DNA of 45,760 nt. Origin: an uncultured Ruminococcus sp. Its GTDB lineage: Bacteria > Bacillota > Clostridia > Oscillospirales > Ruminococcaceae. Below the pieces are notes generated by a model. That model was not told where the DNA came from, searched no databases, and saw only the letters and a program-made list of their open reading frames with translations. Both the position numbers and the translations under genes were made by a program. Location of the stretch: assembly GCA_900543105.1 (NCBI GenBank), contig UQQA01000006.1, positions 1-45,760 on the forward strand, given 5' to 3'. Positions 26,776 through 35,710 of the stretch are shown here, in pieces (position 1 is the first letter of the stretch; each line of letters opens with the position of its first letter).

Positions 26776-26826
26776 AATAGGTGTACAAAAAAAGTACAAA
26801 TCCCTAAAAGAAAGGTCGTTAATAAA

Positions 26827-27033
26827 ATGGCTGTAGAAATCACAAAAGAAACCGTTATCGGCGATATCCTTGACGAAGATATGGAAACTGCACCGTTCTT
26901 CCTTGAAATGGGAATGCACTGCCTCGGCTGCCCCGCTTCAAGAGGCGAATCCATCGAAGACGCATGCGCAGTTCACGGCGTAGACCCCGATGAACTCGTT
27001 GCAAAGCTTAAGGCTCACTTCGCTAACAAGTAA
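26827..27033 (+). CDS. DUF1858 domain protein (hybrid-cluster-associated redox disulfide type)
   Basis: 68 residues from the ATG at 26827, with AAAGG upstream. The body ITKETVIGDILDEDMETAPF followed by FLEMGMHCLGCPASRGESIE fits DUF1858, small proteins with a C-x-x-C pair (CLGC) often linked to hybrid cluster proteins and redox stress in anaerobes. The two cysteines may form a disulfide or bind a partner. It has its own strong promoter and a terminator right after, so it is a single-gene unit. Confidence 0.88.
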   Translation: MAVEITKETVIGDILDEDMETAPFFLEMGMHCLGCPASRGESIEDACAVHGVDPDELVAKLKAHFANK

Positions 27034-27054
27034 CCTCCGTTCAGACGGATAACT

Positions 27055-27088
27055 GCCGCACAATGCAATATTTGTGCGGTTTCTTTTT
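27055..27088 (+). terminator. Terminator after the DUF1858 gene
   Basis: Stem built on CCGCACAA/TTGTGCGG followed by TTTCTTTTT. It lies 16 bp before the trmK start, so trmK depends on readthrough or on an unseen promoter. Confidence 0.85.
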
Positions 27089-27104
27089 AAAAGGAGTAGA
27101 ATAA

Positions 27105-27779
27105 ATGCTCGGAAACAGACTTAAAGCCTGCGCCGAATATGTTGTCGGCGAAAAAGCCTGCGATGTCGGCACAGACCACGGCTACCTTGCTGCTGAACTT
27201 CTGCTGTCGGGGAAGTGCAGCTTTGCCATAGCCGCCGACATAAACGAAAAGCCGCTCGAATCGGCTCGCACGACTTTGCACAGGAACGGACTTGACGAAC
27301 GCTCCCTGCTCGTCCTCTCGGATGGGGTAAAAAATGTTGACCTTGACGGCGTTACCGATATCATCATTGCAGGAATGGGCGGTGAGCTTATCTCGGCAAT
27401 ACTTTCGCAGAAGCCGCTCGGTGGGATAAACCTTGTTTTACAGCCGATGACGAAAGCGCCGTCTTTGCGCAGTTTTCTTGCCGAGAACGGCTTTGAGCTG
27501 CTCGGTGAAACGGCTGTCAAAGAAAGCGGCAGACTTTACACCGTGATGAACGCCGTTTTCACCGGCAAAAAGCGTGAGATAAGCGAGCTTGAAACACTTG
27601 TCGGAAAGCTTTCACCCTTGGAGGATACAGCCAAGCAGATGCTGCTCGGCATTTCGGAGAAGCTGAAAAAAGAATCGGACGCTCTGAAAGCTTCGGGCAA
27701 TATGGAACAATCGGAACACCGCCGTTCGCTCTCGGAGCGGATAAAAAATTACGCAGAAAACGGAGGCAGTATTGTATGA
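27105..27779 (+). CDS. trmK: tRNA (adenine-22-N1)-methyltransferase TrmK
   Basis: 224 residues. It methylates A22 of certain tRNAs with S-adenosylmethionine. The SAM-binding loop ACDVGTDHGYLA (about 18-29) and the IIAGMGGELI motif are diagnostic. A long C-terminal coiled-coil helix follows, as in the family. AAAGGAG Shine-Dalgarno. The ATG of nif3 overlaps its stop by 4 bp, the conserved yqfN-yqfO pair of Firmicutes. Confidence 0.94.
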   Translation: MLGNRLKACAEYVVGEKACDVGTDHGYLAAELLLSGKCSFAIAADINEKPLESARTTLHRNGLDERSLLVLSDGVKNVDLDGVTDIIIAGMGGELISAILSQKPLGGINLVLQPMTKAPSLRSFLAENGFELLGETAVKESGRLYTVMNAVFTGKKREISELETLVGKLSPLEDTAKQMLLGISEKLKKESDALKASGNMEQSEHRRSLSERIKNYAENGGSIV

Positions 27780-28561
27780 GCTTTACAGTAAAAGATATTC
27801 TTGACGAAATGGATCGGATAGCACCGCTTTCCCTTATGCAAAAGGGCGACAACTCGGGACTTCTGGCAGGTCTGCCGAGTGATAAGGCAGCGAAAGTCCT
27901 TGCGGCTCTTGACATCACAAATGAGGTCGTCGAAGAGGCCATTTCAAAGGGTGCTGATGTTATTATTTCCCATCACCCCGTAATTTATCACCCTTTGTAC
28001 TCACTTTCGGAAGAAAATCCTGCCTGCCGTGCAATGAAGCACGGTATCGCCTGCCTTTGCTTCCACTCGCCGCTCGACCTTGCGAGGGGCGGAATAAACG
28101 ATATCATTTTCGATATGCTGAAAGAGCCGTTCGGACTTTTTGCATCGGAAAATTATGTTGAAGAAGTCGGCGGCGGCTTCGGCTACGGTCTTGTTTGCAG
28201 GCTTGAAAAGGCAATTAAACCCGAAAATGCCGCAAAAATGCTCAAAAACATATTCAAATGCACCGTTGTGCGCTTTACGAGGGGCGGAAAGCCGATAGAA
28301 AAGCTTGCGTTCTGCTCGGGCGGTGCGGGAAGTATGCTCCCCGATGCGCTCAGGCTCGGTGCGGACGCATACATTACGGGCGATGTCAAGCACGATCAGA
28401 TGATAACGGCGCTAAACAGCGACATCACGCTCTTCGACTGCGGACATTTCCACACGGAAAATATTGTTATGCCATATCTTGCGAAGCGTTTTTCGGAAGA
28501 TATGCCCGAACTGCCGTTTGAAATTGCGGAATGTTCGGCTGATCCCTGTGAGTATGTGTGA
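27776..28561 (+). CDS. Nif3-like dinuclear metal center protein (DUF34)
   Basis: 261 residues. The metal-binding motifs are present: ISHHPVIYHP (about 61-70) near the N-terminus and FDCGHFHTEN near the C-terminus. The short Firmicute version has no CutA-like insert. The family binds two divalent metals; its physiological reaction is unsettled, with roles proposed in metal handling and in GTP cyclohydrolase-like chemistry. Coupled to trmK. Confidence 0.93.
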   Translation: MSFTVKDILDEMDRIAPLSLMQKGDNSGLLAGLPSDKAAKVLAALDITNEVVEEAISKGADVIISHHPVIYHPLYSLSEENPACRAMKHGIACLCFHSPLDLARGGINDIIFDMLKEPFGLFASENYVEEVGGGFGYGLVCRLEKAIKPENAAKMLKNIFKCTVVRFTRGGKPIEKLAFCSGGAGSMLPDALRLGADAYITGDVKHDQMITALNSDITLFDCGHFHTENIVMPYLAKRFSEDMPELPFEIAECSADPCEYV

Positions 28562-28583
28562 CTATGATTTTCACAAAATAGGG

Positions 28584-28860
28584 GCATAATAAATTCGGAA
28601 TGCGGAATGCGGAATGCGGAATTATCTATATCCCGTTAGTTTGCAACAAAAATGCCGAAAATAATTACAAAACAGACCTGTTTTCAAGGAAATTTTCCTT
28701 TGAAAACAGGTCTGTTCGTTTATTTCATAAACGCTTTACGATGCGAAACGGGAAACTCGTTCCCTACGGTGTTCAATATGAATTTACGGAGCTAAAATAA
28801 TTCCGAATTCCAAATTCCGAATTTTTTCTCTCTGTTCCGCATTCCGAATTTTTTTCATCT
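28584..28860. repeat. Heptamer-bounded terminator island 1
   Basis: This non-coding gap holds a left array of about four 7-bp units (TCGGAAT then GCGGAAT x3, 28589-28620) and a right array in inverted orientation (ATTCCGA, ATTCCAA and ATTCCGC units, 28800-28855). Between them at 28671-28716 is a palindrome whose arms begin AACAGACCTGTTTTCA, each about 20 bp. The palindrome probably terminates trmK-nif3 even though its T-run is weak. Confidence 0.75.
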
Positions 28861-28867
28861 TCCCCTC

Positions 28868-28895
28868 TTGTAAAAAGTACAAAAATATGTATAAT
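28868..28895 (+). promoter_or_regulatory. Promoter of the YfhO-family gene
   Basis: TTGTAA (28868-28873), 16-bp spacer, TATAAT (28890-28895). It makes translation from the upstream in-frame ATG at 28887, which is inside the -10, impossible. Confidence 0.75.
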
Positions 28896-28937
28896 AGTAT
28901 ATGTATGCCAACTTTTTTACAGAAAGGAAAATCGATC

Positions 28938-31649
28938 TTGAAAGAAAATAAAGCTCCGATAACGCTGAAATTTAATTTTTGGACGTTTTTATACAGCAAG
29001 AGAATTTATATTTTCGCTTTTCTTATCCCTGCGGTGGCTCTCTTTATTGCATACGCATTTTTCGGGATATATCCGTTCGGAAAGGAATCCGTTCTCGTTC
29101 TTGACCTCAACGGTCAGTATGTTTATTATTATGAAAATCTGCGCGATGCTTTACACGGCAACGGAAGCCTTGTAAACTCATGGAGCAGAAACCTTTCGGG
29201 CGAAACGATAGGCATTTTCGCTTACTATCTCGCCAGTCCGTTTATGCTCATCGTTATGCTGCTGCCGAGGTCGATAATGACGGCTTCGATACTCATTATG
29301 CAGCTTTGCAAGGTCGGCACGGCGAGTGTTACGATGTGCCATTTTCTCGGCAATCACAAGAAAATGAGCGGCAGCACCTCGCTTATTTTCAGTGTTATAT
29401 ACTCGCTTATGGCGTATATGATAGTTCAGCTCATGGACCCGATGTGGCTTGACGGACTTATCTATCTGCCGCTGATATGCAAGGGCATCGACAAACTCGT
29501 TGATGAAAAAAAGTGGCTTTATCTTGTAATTCCGCTGACTTTGATGTTCATTGCGAACTTCTATATCGGCTGGATGATCGCAATTTTCTGCATAATTTAT
29601 TTCCTTGCATATTTCTTCTTTATCTCCGATGCGGCTGCACCGTTCAAATTCACGAACTTCGTTTACAGCGGCTCGCTTTTCGCCTGCTCGGGACTGCTTT
29701 CGGCAATATGCTCGGCTTGGCTGCTCATACCGCTTTACTTCTCGTTAAAGCTTGGAAAATTCGAGTTTTCAACGCCTAATTTTGAGATGGAAACGCAGTT
29801 CGACTTTGCGGATTTCTTTGTTGACCTGCTCCCGAACGTTTATGACACCTGCCGTCCCGAGGGTTCGCCCGTGGTTTACTGCGGCGTTCTGACGATACTT
29901 CTTGTGCCGCTTTTCTTCCTCAACACGAACATCAAGCTTCGCAAAAAGATAGGCTGCGGCCTGCTCACGCTCGTTCTTATCCTTTCGATGTATATGTCAA
30001 CGGTGGATATCGTCTGGCACGGACTTCAGGTCCCGAACTGGCTTCCCTACCGCTACTCGTTTATGTGCAGCTTTATGTTCATCTTTATGGCTGCGCAGGC
30101 CTTCGAGCGCATTGAGGGCATCACCGCAAAGGAGATCGGCGGAATGTTCTTCGTGCTTGCTGCGTATGTTCTTTACGTTGACAAGCAGGGATTGGAAAAA
30201 GTCACGCTCCTTGCGACGGTATGGTTCACCATCGGCTTCGGCGCACTTTACGCTTTGCTCGTGTACCTTTACAAAAAGCACTACAACATCAAACCCGTAC
30301 CTGTCGTGATGCTCATTTTTATCATCGGCGAGCTTATAACAAGCACCACCTACACTCTTTTCAAGATCGATGAGGACGTTGTTTACTCCAAAGAGGCTTC
30401 ATATAACCGCTATATCACCCTCGGTCGAAACACAGTCAGCAAGATATACGATATGGACGAGGATCCCGTTTACCGCATCGAATCGAACTACCACAGAACG
30501 GTCAACGATGCAATGGCGTTCGGCTCGTTCGGCATTTCGCACTCCAGCTCGACCCTTAATTCAGGTCCTATCGAGATGCTCCACAAGCTTGGTTTCTCCT
30601 ACGGCGGACATTATATAAAGTATAAGGGTTCGACCTACCTCACGGACGCACTCCTCGGAATCAGATATGTTATGGAAAAAGGCTCGGCAAAGCCTGACGA
30701 GGACGGCAATATCACCGTTGCGAAGAACAAGCATTACGACAAAATGGTGCTTGCAAACGGCGATAATACTGATATTTTCTATGTTTATGAGAACCCGAAC
30801 GCTCTTCCGATAGCTTTTATGGCAAGCAATGATATCCTTGACGTATCGTTGGAGGGCGATAACCCATTCATCTGCCAGAATGCGTTTTTCTCCTCGCTTT
30901 GTACCGACACAAAGGCAGAATATTTCAAGCAGGTCGATATCGACCGTGTAGTTCCCGAGAACGCAAAGCCGTCCACCTACGGCACACATACGAAGTATGT
31001 CCCGAGGATCGAGGGTGAAAATTCGCACATCGAGTTTATCCTCACCGCTCCGACCGAGGATATGATGTACCTCTACTTCCCATCAAGCTATGAGCGAAAG
31101 ATAAACCTCTGGCTCAACGGTGATTTCGTTGACTATTATTTTGAGGGCGGAAACGAGGTAATTCAGCCGCTCGGACGTTTCTCCGAGGGTGAAGAGATAT
31201 CCGTTATTGCGACTATCACCGAGGAAAAGAACGAGGTATTATTTGCTGACGAATATTTCTACTACCTTGACGAAGAGGCTTTCAAGCGCTCGGTAGATGA
31301 GCTTAAACAGCACCCTCTCGAGATCGAAAGCTTCAAGGAAAATCATATCAAGGGTACAGTAAATGCCGACAAGGACGGTATCCTCTTTACAACTATCTCG
31401 TATGAGCCGGGCTGGACGATAAAGGTAGACGGCGTAAAGACCGAGCCTGTCGAGCTTGTGGACTCGCTGATAGGGATCCCGGTTTCCGCAGGCGAGCATA
31501 CCATCGAAATGAGCTTCTTCCCCAAGGGAATGACGATAGGCATCATAATCAGCATGGGCGGTGTTCTTATCGTTGTGACCGCTGTTGTTCTCACCAAGAG
31601 AAGCAAAAAGGAAAAAACGCTCCTCGACAGACTTTATGAGGAAAACTAA
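28938..31649 (+). CDS. YfhO-family polytopic membrane protein (GT-C-like)
   Basis: 903 residues if started at TTG 28938, which has AAAGGA about 9 nt upstream. An ATG at 28905 would add 11 residues with no SD. About a dozen membrane spans fill residues 1-470, with GKESVLVLDLNGQYVYYYE and DPMWLDGLIYLPLI in the first loops, both typical of YfhO proteins. A large extracytoplasmic domain and a final span (about 865-888) with a basic tail follow. In Bacillus/Listeria-type bacteria YfhO proteins take part in glycosylating lipoteichoic acid or other wall polymers from lipid-linked sugars. Specificity unknown. It has its own promoter and terminator. Confidence 0.88.
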   Translation: MKENKAPITLKFNFWTFLYSKRIYIFAFLIPAVALFIAYAFFGIYPFGKESVLVLDLNGQYVYYYENLRDALHGNGSLVNSWSRNLSGETIGIFAYYLASPFMLIVMLLPRSIMTASILIMQLCKVGTASVTMCHFLGNHKKMSGSTSLIFSVIYSLMAYMIVQLMDPMWLDGLIYLPLICKGIDKLVDEKKWLYLVIPLTLMFIANFYIGWMIAIFCIIYFLAYFFFISDAAAPFKFTNFVYSGSLFACSGLLSAICSAWLLIPLYFSLKLGKFEFSTPNFEMETQFDFADFFVDLLPNVYDTCRPEGSPVVYCGVLTILLVPLFFLNTNIKLRKKIGCGLLTLVLILSMYMSTVDIVWHGLQVPNWLPYRYSFMCSFMFIFMAAQAFERIEGITAKEIGGMFFVLAAYVLYVDKQGLEKVTLLATVWFTIGFGALYALLVYLYKKHYNIKPVPVVMLIFIIGELITSTTYTLFKIDEDVVYSKEASYNRYITLGRNTVSKIYDMDEDPVYRIESNYHRTVNDAMAFGSFGISHSSSTLNSGPIEMLHKLGFSYGGHYIKYKGSTYLTDALLGIRYVMEKGSAKPDEDGNITVAKNKHYDKMVLANGDNTDIFYVYENPNALPIAFMASNDILDVSLEGDNPFICQNAFFSSLCTDTKAEYFKQVDIDRVVPENAKPSTYGTHTKYVPRIEGENSHIEFILTAPTEDMMYLYFPSSYERKINLWLNGDFVDYYFEGGNEVIQPLGRFSEGEEISVIATITEEKNEVLFADEYFYYLDEEAFKRSVDELKQHPLEIESFKENHIKGTVNADKDGILFTTISYEPGWTIKVDGVKTEPVELVDSLIGIPVSAGEHTIEMSFFPKGMTIGIIISMGGVLIVVTAVVLTKRSKKEKTLLDRLYEEN

Positions 31650-31654
31650 TAAAT

Positions 31655-31676
31655 AATTCGGAATGCGGAATTATTT
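31655..31676 (+). repeat. Short heptamer array after the YfhO gene
   Basis: Two 7-bp units (TCGGAAT, GCGGAAT) lie 5 bp past the stop codon, in the same phase as the longer arrays elsewhere. Confidence 0.6.
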
Positions 31677-31749
31677 TACTCCGTAAGCACACATTGAATT
31701 TCGTGGGGAACGTTCCACGTCCGCACCGCAAGGCGTTATAATACAAACC

Positions 31750-31798
31750 AACAGACCTGTTTTTCAAGGAAAATCTTTGAAATCAGGTCTGTTTTTTT
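31750..31798 (+). terminator. Terminator of the YfhO gene, second copy of the ACAGACCTG hairpin
   Basis: Stem ACAGACCTG/CAGGTCTGT with flanking A/T pairing, then TTTTTTT. The same hairpin family occurs at 28671 and 32058. Confidence 0.85.
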
Positions 31799-31849
31799 CA
31801 GCATTTACCATAAGAATTTGCTTGCGTAAATAATACTAAACACCAATAA

Positions 31850-31949
31850 TACTAAACACCAATAAAATACAGGAAAAAATCTACGCCGAAATTCTATATA
31901 TTCGAGATTGTCGGCTTGATTTTTTTCTGATTTTAAATGGTGTTTAGTA
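31850..31949 (+). repeat. 100-bp MITE-like palindromic element, copy 2
   Basis: TACTAAACACCA/TGGTGTTTAGTA ends, flanked by the direct repeat TAA (31847-31849, 31950-31952). The first 13 bp of the element plus the TAA are duplicated just upstream (31834-31849), giving a doubled left end. Confidence 0.92.
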
Positions 31950-31951
31950 TA

Positions 31952-32295
31952 ATTCGGAATGCGGAATTCGGAATTCGGAATTATTTATGCATCGCGAATT
32001 TTTCAGAAAAATCATAGGATCGGTACGCCAATTCTGCTTGCAAAATATTATTTATACAACAAGACCTGTTTTCAAGGAAAATTTTTGAAAGCAGGTCTGT
32101 TTTTATTTACAGTATTCAACATAAAAATTCTTGTGTAATTCGGAGCAGTGAACAGTCCTCTACAGAAATTTTTCCTAAAAATACAAGGCTTGCAACGGGC
32201 GGATATAGAATCCGCCCCTACGGAAATGGATTTCTCATCGTAAATTTACGGAACAAAAATAATTCCGAATTCCTAATTCCGAATTCCGCATTAAT
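31952..32295. repeat. Heptamer-bounded terminator island 2
   Basis: Left array of four units (TCGGAAT, GCGGAAT, TCGGAAT, TCGGAAT; 31953-31982); right inverted array (ATTCCGA, ATTCCTA, ATTCCGA, ATTCCGC; 32263-32292). A third ACAGACCTG-type hairpin lies at 32058-32105 with a T-rich tail. The segment before the right array (TTTACGGA then about 7 nt then AATAATTCC) matches the same place in island 1, so the islands are homologous. No coding potential was seen in 31650-32339. Confidence 0.75.
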
Positions 32296-32339
32296 TTCCT
32301 GCATATATTTATACAAAAAACGGATGAAAGGGACTTGCT

Positions 32340-34016
32340 ATGAAAAATTCACATAAACAAGGCTTTTTGGGCGGTTCGCTTATCCTCATTGCTTCGGCGG
32401 CGGTTTCAAAGGTCATCGGTGCGATATTCCGCATACCGCTTGCAAATCTCCTCGGCGGCGAGGGTATGGGGTATTTTTCGGCGGCTTACGGCATTTTTAT
32501 GACGGTCTATGCCGTTTCGGTGACAGGTCTGCCCATTGCGGCGGCGAAGCTTACCGCTGAGCGGCTCGCTAACTCGGACAAGGACGGCGCTGCGAACGTC
32601 CGAAACACGGCTTTAGTGATTTGCGCTTTGTGCGGAGCTGTGTTTACCTTGCTCATGCTCTTGCTTGCATACCCTTTTTGTGCATATCTGAACAAAAGTC
32701 CTTTGTCGGTGACAGCAGTTGCCGCTATTGCGCCGTCTATCCTTTTCAGCTGCATCACGGCGGTTTTCCGCGGTTGTGCGGAGGGGCAGAGAAATATGTA
32801 CCCTACCGCAGTTTCGCAGGTCATAGAGGCGGCTGTGAAGCTTTTGTCGGGACTTGCGCTTTGCTATGCTGTGCTTAATGCGCCGCACTCGTTTTTCGTT
32901 TCGGCTGAGGCTCTCATCAAGCGTGTTCTGCCCTTTGAAGCCATACAAAGCACATCTGCCGATGATCTTGTAATGCCTTTAGCTGCGGCTGCGGCAGTCC
33001 TCGGAGTGACAGTTTCCTCGGCAGCAGGGCTTTTATATATGGTGCTGCGCAGTGTCTTCCGCAAAGAGGAAAAGCTTCGCTCTGCGCCGACTTTACCGAC
33101 TGCGCACGAGCTTGCAATGATAATGATACCCGTTGCGTTAGGCTCGCTGATAACGAACCTGACCTCGCTCATCGACCTTGCAACGATAATATCATGCTTG
33201 AAAAAGGCGATCAATGCAAATCCGCAGCTTTTTTCGGCGATGCTGAACGGGATATCACCCGAAGCGATGCCGAATTTCATTTTTGGCTGCTTTTCGGGGC
33301 TTGCAGTGACGGTCTTCAACCTTATTCCGTCATTCACGAATATGTTCGGCAAGGGTGCAGTGCCGTTCGTGGCGGAGGGCTTCGCCAAAAAGGACAAAAC
33401 GCTGACAGAGCAGGCTGTGATGCGTGTTTTTTTCACATCGGGATTCATTGCTGTCCCTGCAGGGCTTGGGATATCGGCGCTTGCTCCACAGATATTGTCG
33501 CTGCTGTTCCCCACGCGGCGGCTTGAGGTGCTCACAGCTGCACCCTCGCTTCGTCTGCTCGGGTTCGGGGTGATATTCCTGTCGGTATCGTCCGTGCTTT
33601 TCGCTGTGCTTCAGGCGGCAGGAAAGGGCGATGTTCCCGTTAAGATAATGGTTGTCGGAGTTGCGGTGAAGCTTATCCTTAACCTTGTGCTGATACCTGT
33701 TCCCGAAATAAACGCTTCGGGTGCGGCTGTATCGACCGATATTTGCTATCTGCTGATAATGCTTTTATCAATAAAAGCGGTTTCAAGGCTTGCGGGAATT
33801 CCTCTCGGGAAGTTTTTTTCACTGCTGACAAAGCTCACTTTCTGCGGAGTTTTATGCGCTTCGGCGGCTGTCCTGTCGCAGAATTTTCTGCGGAATTTAT
33901 GGGATTCTCCGCTGACGCTGTTTATTTCCGTGCCGATCGGGGTAATATTTTACATAATAAGCACACATTTAACGGGGATTTTGAGCAAAACTACGTTAAA
34001 AATGCTGATTTGCTGA
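32340..34016 (+). CDS. Polysaccharide/lipid flippase, SpoVB/YabM-like (MOP superfamily)
   Basis: 558 residues with about 14 membrane spans. The N-terminus has GSLILIASAAVSKVIGAIFR and IPLANLLGGEGMGYFSAAYG, the standard start of the SpoVB/YtgP group. The family moves lipid-linked wall precursors across the membrane (lipid II flippases such as MurJ/YtgP, and SpoVB in sporulation). AAAGGG Shine-Dalgarno. It is followed by mazG and then rqcP, the order yabM-yabN-yabO of Bacillus with HU inserted, so a YabM-like role is likely; substrate not proven. Confidence 0.9.
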   Translation: MKNSHKQGFLGGSLILIASAAVSKVIGAIFRIPLANLLGGEGMGYFSAAYGIFMTVYAVSVTGLPIAAAKLTAERLANSDKDGAANVRNTALVICALCGAVFTLLMLLLAYPFCAYLNKSPLSVTAVAAIAPSILFSCITAVFRGCAEGQRNMYPTAVSQVIEAAVKLLSGLALCYAVLNAPHSFFVSAEALIKRVLPFEAIQSTSADDLVMPLAAAAAVLGVTVSSAAGLLYMVLRSVFRKEEKLRSAPTLPTAHELAMIMIPVALGSLITNLTSLIDLATIISCLKKAINANPQLFSAMLNGISPEAMPNFIFGCFSGLAVTVFNLIPSFTNMFGKGAVPFVAEGFAKKDKTLTEQAVMRVFFTSGFIAVPAGLGISALAPQILSLLFPTRRLEVLTAAPSLRLLGFGVIFLSVSSVLFAVLQAAGKGDVPVKIMVVGVAVKLILNLVLIPVPEINASGAAVSTDICYLLIMLLSIKAVSRLAGIPLGKFFSLLTKLTFCGVLCASAAVLSQNFLRNLWDSPLTLFISVPIGVIFYIISTHLTGILSKTTLKMLIC

Positions 34017-34034
34017 AGAAATTTAAAAAAACTC

Positions 34035-34063
34035 TTGAAAAAATCATAATAATAGGTTAATAT
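34035..34063 (+). promoter_or_regulatory. Promoter upstream of mazG
   Basis: TTGAAA (34035-34040), 17-bp spacer, TAATAT (34058-34063). Confidence 0.65.
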
Positions 34064-34115
34064 ATTATATGTGACTGAATGCGGCTATACCTTGATCGAA
34101 AGGATATCGAACGAT

Positions 34116-34901
34116 ATGGATTTTGAATTCAAAAAAAGATATGATATCAATGATATGCTGAAAATTATGGCGATACTCCGTTCCGAAAACGGCTGCCCTT
34201 GGGATAAGGAGCAGGATCACCATTCGATACGCAAGGACTTCATCGAAGAAGTATATGAAGCCGTTGAAGCTATCGACCTTGAAGATACGGAGCTGCTCCG
34301 TGAAGAGCTTGGCGATGTTCTTTTGCAGGTCGTTTTCCATTCGAGGATCGAAGAGGAAAAAGGCAGCTTTGACTTCGGCGACGTTGTGAACGAGGTCTGT
34401 CAGAAGCTCGTTATCCGTCATCCGCACGTTTTCGGCACTGTTACCGTCAAGGACAGCACAGAGGTGCTTTCCAACTGGAACGATATCAAGCAGGAAACAA
34501 AGGGACAGGAAACCTATACAGACACGCTCAGAAGCGTTTGCAGCACACTTCCCGCTCTTATGAGGGCACAGAAGCTCGGCACAAGGGCAAAGCGCGCAGG
34601 TATGGACTTCGCAGGCGTAAACGAGGCGCTCGAAGCTCTTGAGAGCGAGATAGCGGAGCTTAAAGCAGCTATCGCGGACGGAACCAACGTTGAAGAAGAA
34701 ATGGGCGATGTCCTTTTCTCGGCGGTGAATGTTTCAAGGCTTCTTAAAGTCGATGCCGAAGAAGCTCTCACAAGATCTTCGGATAAGTTCGTTGAACGAT
34801 TCGCAAAGACCGAGGAATTAACAAGATGTGACGGGGCAGATATGCGTTCCCTGAACATAGATCAGCTTGATGCTTATTGGCAGAAAGCGAAAAAACAATA
34901 A
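34116..34901 (+). CDS. mazG: Nucleoside triphosphate pyrophosphohydrolase MazG
   Basis: 261 residues from the ATG at 34116 with AAAGGATA upstream; an earlier GTG at 34071 has no SD and lies next to the promoter. Full two-domain MazG: NGCPWDKEQDHHSIRKDFIE with the EEVYEAVEA and EELGDVLLQVVFHS metal-binding motifs, then the C-terminal half with EEEMGDVLFSAVNVSRLL. It hydrolyses non-canonical and regular NTPs to NMP plus pyrophosphate. This is the Bacillus YabN position. Confidence 0.95.
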   Translation: MDFEFKKRYDINDMLKIMAILRSENGCPWDKEQDHHSIRKDFIEEVYEAVEAIDLEDTELLREELGDVLLQVVFHSRIEEEKGSFDFGDVVNEVCQKLVIRHPHVFGTVTVKDSTEVLSNWNDIKQETKGQETYTDTLRSVCSTLPALMRAQKLGTRAKRAGMDFAGVNEALEALESEIAELKAAIADGTNVEEEMGDVLFSAVNVSRLLKVDAEEALTRSSDKFVERFAKTEELTRCDGADMRSLNIDQLDAYWQKAKKQ

Positions 34902-34943
34902 TAATGGCGTTTTCGCCACAAAAATTTATGGAGGTATAATGTT

Positions 34944-35219
34944 ATGACAAAGGCAGATTTGATCAATGCTATTGCTGAAAAGGCAGAATTTTCTAAGAAG
35001 GATTCCGAGAAGGCTCTTAACGCAGTGATCTCTTCCATCACAGACGCACTCGTTTCCGGCGACAAGGTTCAGATCGTTGGCTTCGGTACATTTGAAGTTC
35101 GTCAGAGAGATGCTAAGGAAGCTATCAACCCAAGAACAAAGGAAAAGATCCAGATCCCTGCAAAGAAGGCTCCTGCATTCAAGGCAGGCAAGGCTCTCAA
35201 GGACGTTGTAAACAAGTAA
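34944..35219 (+). CDS. DNA-binding protein HU
   Basis: 91 residues, full length, starting MTKADLINAIAEKAEFSKKD, with the DNA-gripping arm GFGTFEVRQRDAKEAINPRT and a basic C-terminus. It packs and bends DNA as a dimer. GGAGG Shine-Dalgarno. Codons are more restricted (many AAG, GTT, GCT) than in neighbours, fitting high expression. A terminator follows. Confidence 0.97.
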   Translation: MTKADLINAIAEKAEFSKKDSEKALNAVISSITDALVSGDKVQIVGFGTFEVRQRDAKEAINPRTKEKIQIPAKKAPAFKAGKALKDVVNK

Positions 35220-35240
35220 TTATTGTTTATCTGTACTTTT

Positions 35241-35277
35241 CGGCAGCTGCTCTGTGGGGGCGGCTGCCTTTTGCTTT
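35241..35277 (+). terminator. Terminator after HU
   Basis: Stem GGCAGC/GCTGCC (35242-35268) followed by TTTTGCTTT. Confidence 0.85.
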
Positions 35278-35293
35278 AAAAGGAGGAAGATGT

Positions 35294-35539
35294 ATGAGGC
35301 TTGACAAATATCTTAAAGTAACAAGGCTTATAAAGCGCAGAACTGTAGCAAACGAAGCCTGCGACGCCGATAAGATCGTTGTAAACGGAAAGGCAGCCCG
35401 TGCCTCCTACGACGTGAAGGTCGGCGATATAATCGAAATAAATATGGGACAGAAGCCGCTCAAGGTCAAAGTCCTGAACGTTACCGAATACGCAACCAAG
35501 GAAAACGCAGCGGATAACTACGTTGTCGTGGAGGGCTGA
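35294..35539 (+). CDS. rqcP: S4-domain RNA-binding protein RqcP (YabO)
   Basis: 81 residues. It is an S4 domain over most of its length: MRLDKYLKVTRLIKRRTVAN, then KIVVNGKAARASYDVKVGD. In Bacillus RqcP works with RqcH on stalled 50S subunits to add C-terminal Ala tails to nascent chains. AAAGGAGG Shine-Dalgarno. It sits after mazG and HU as in the yab cluster. Confidence 0.93.
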   Translation: MRLDKYLKVTRLIKRRTVANEACDADKIVVNGKAARASYDVKVGDIIEINMGQKPLKVKVLNVTEYATKENAADNYVVVEG

Positions 35540-35542
35540 TAA

Positions 35543-35710
35543 ATGGAGTACCGTTACAAAGTCGGCATGATCGACGGCGACTATGCACATCTCTACCGCA
35601 TCGACGACGGCAGCAACGATGAGATAACCGTCGCAATGGCACTCCTGCCCGAAGAGATAACAGAGGGCTGCGAACTGCTTTGGAAAGACTTGCAGTACAG
35701 CATTATATAA
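35543..35710 (+). CDS. Small acidic protein of 55 residues, unknown
   Basis: Starts MEYRYKVGMIDGDYAHLYRI at 35543, 3 bp after the rqcP stop, with GAGGG about 9 nt upstream inside rqcP; ends with TAA at 35708-35710. No membrane span. Alternating strand-like pattern with LLPEEITEGCELLW near the end, faintly like DUF3006 small beta-barrels; this is a weak resemblance. Close spacing implies coexpression with rqcP. Confidence 0.65.
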   Translation: MEYRYKVGMIDGDYAHLYRIDDGSNDEITVAMALLPEEITEGCELLWKDLQYSII

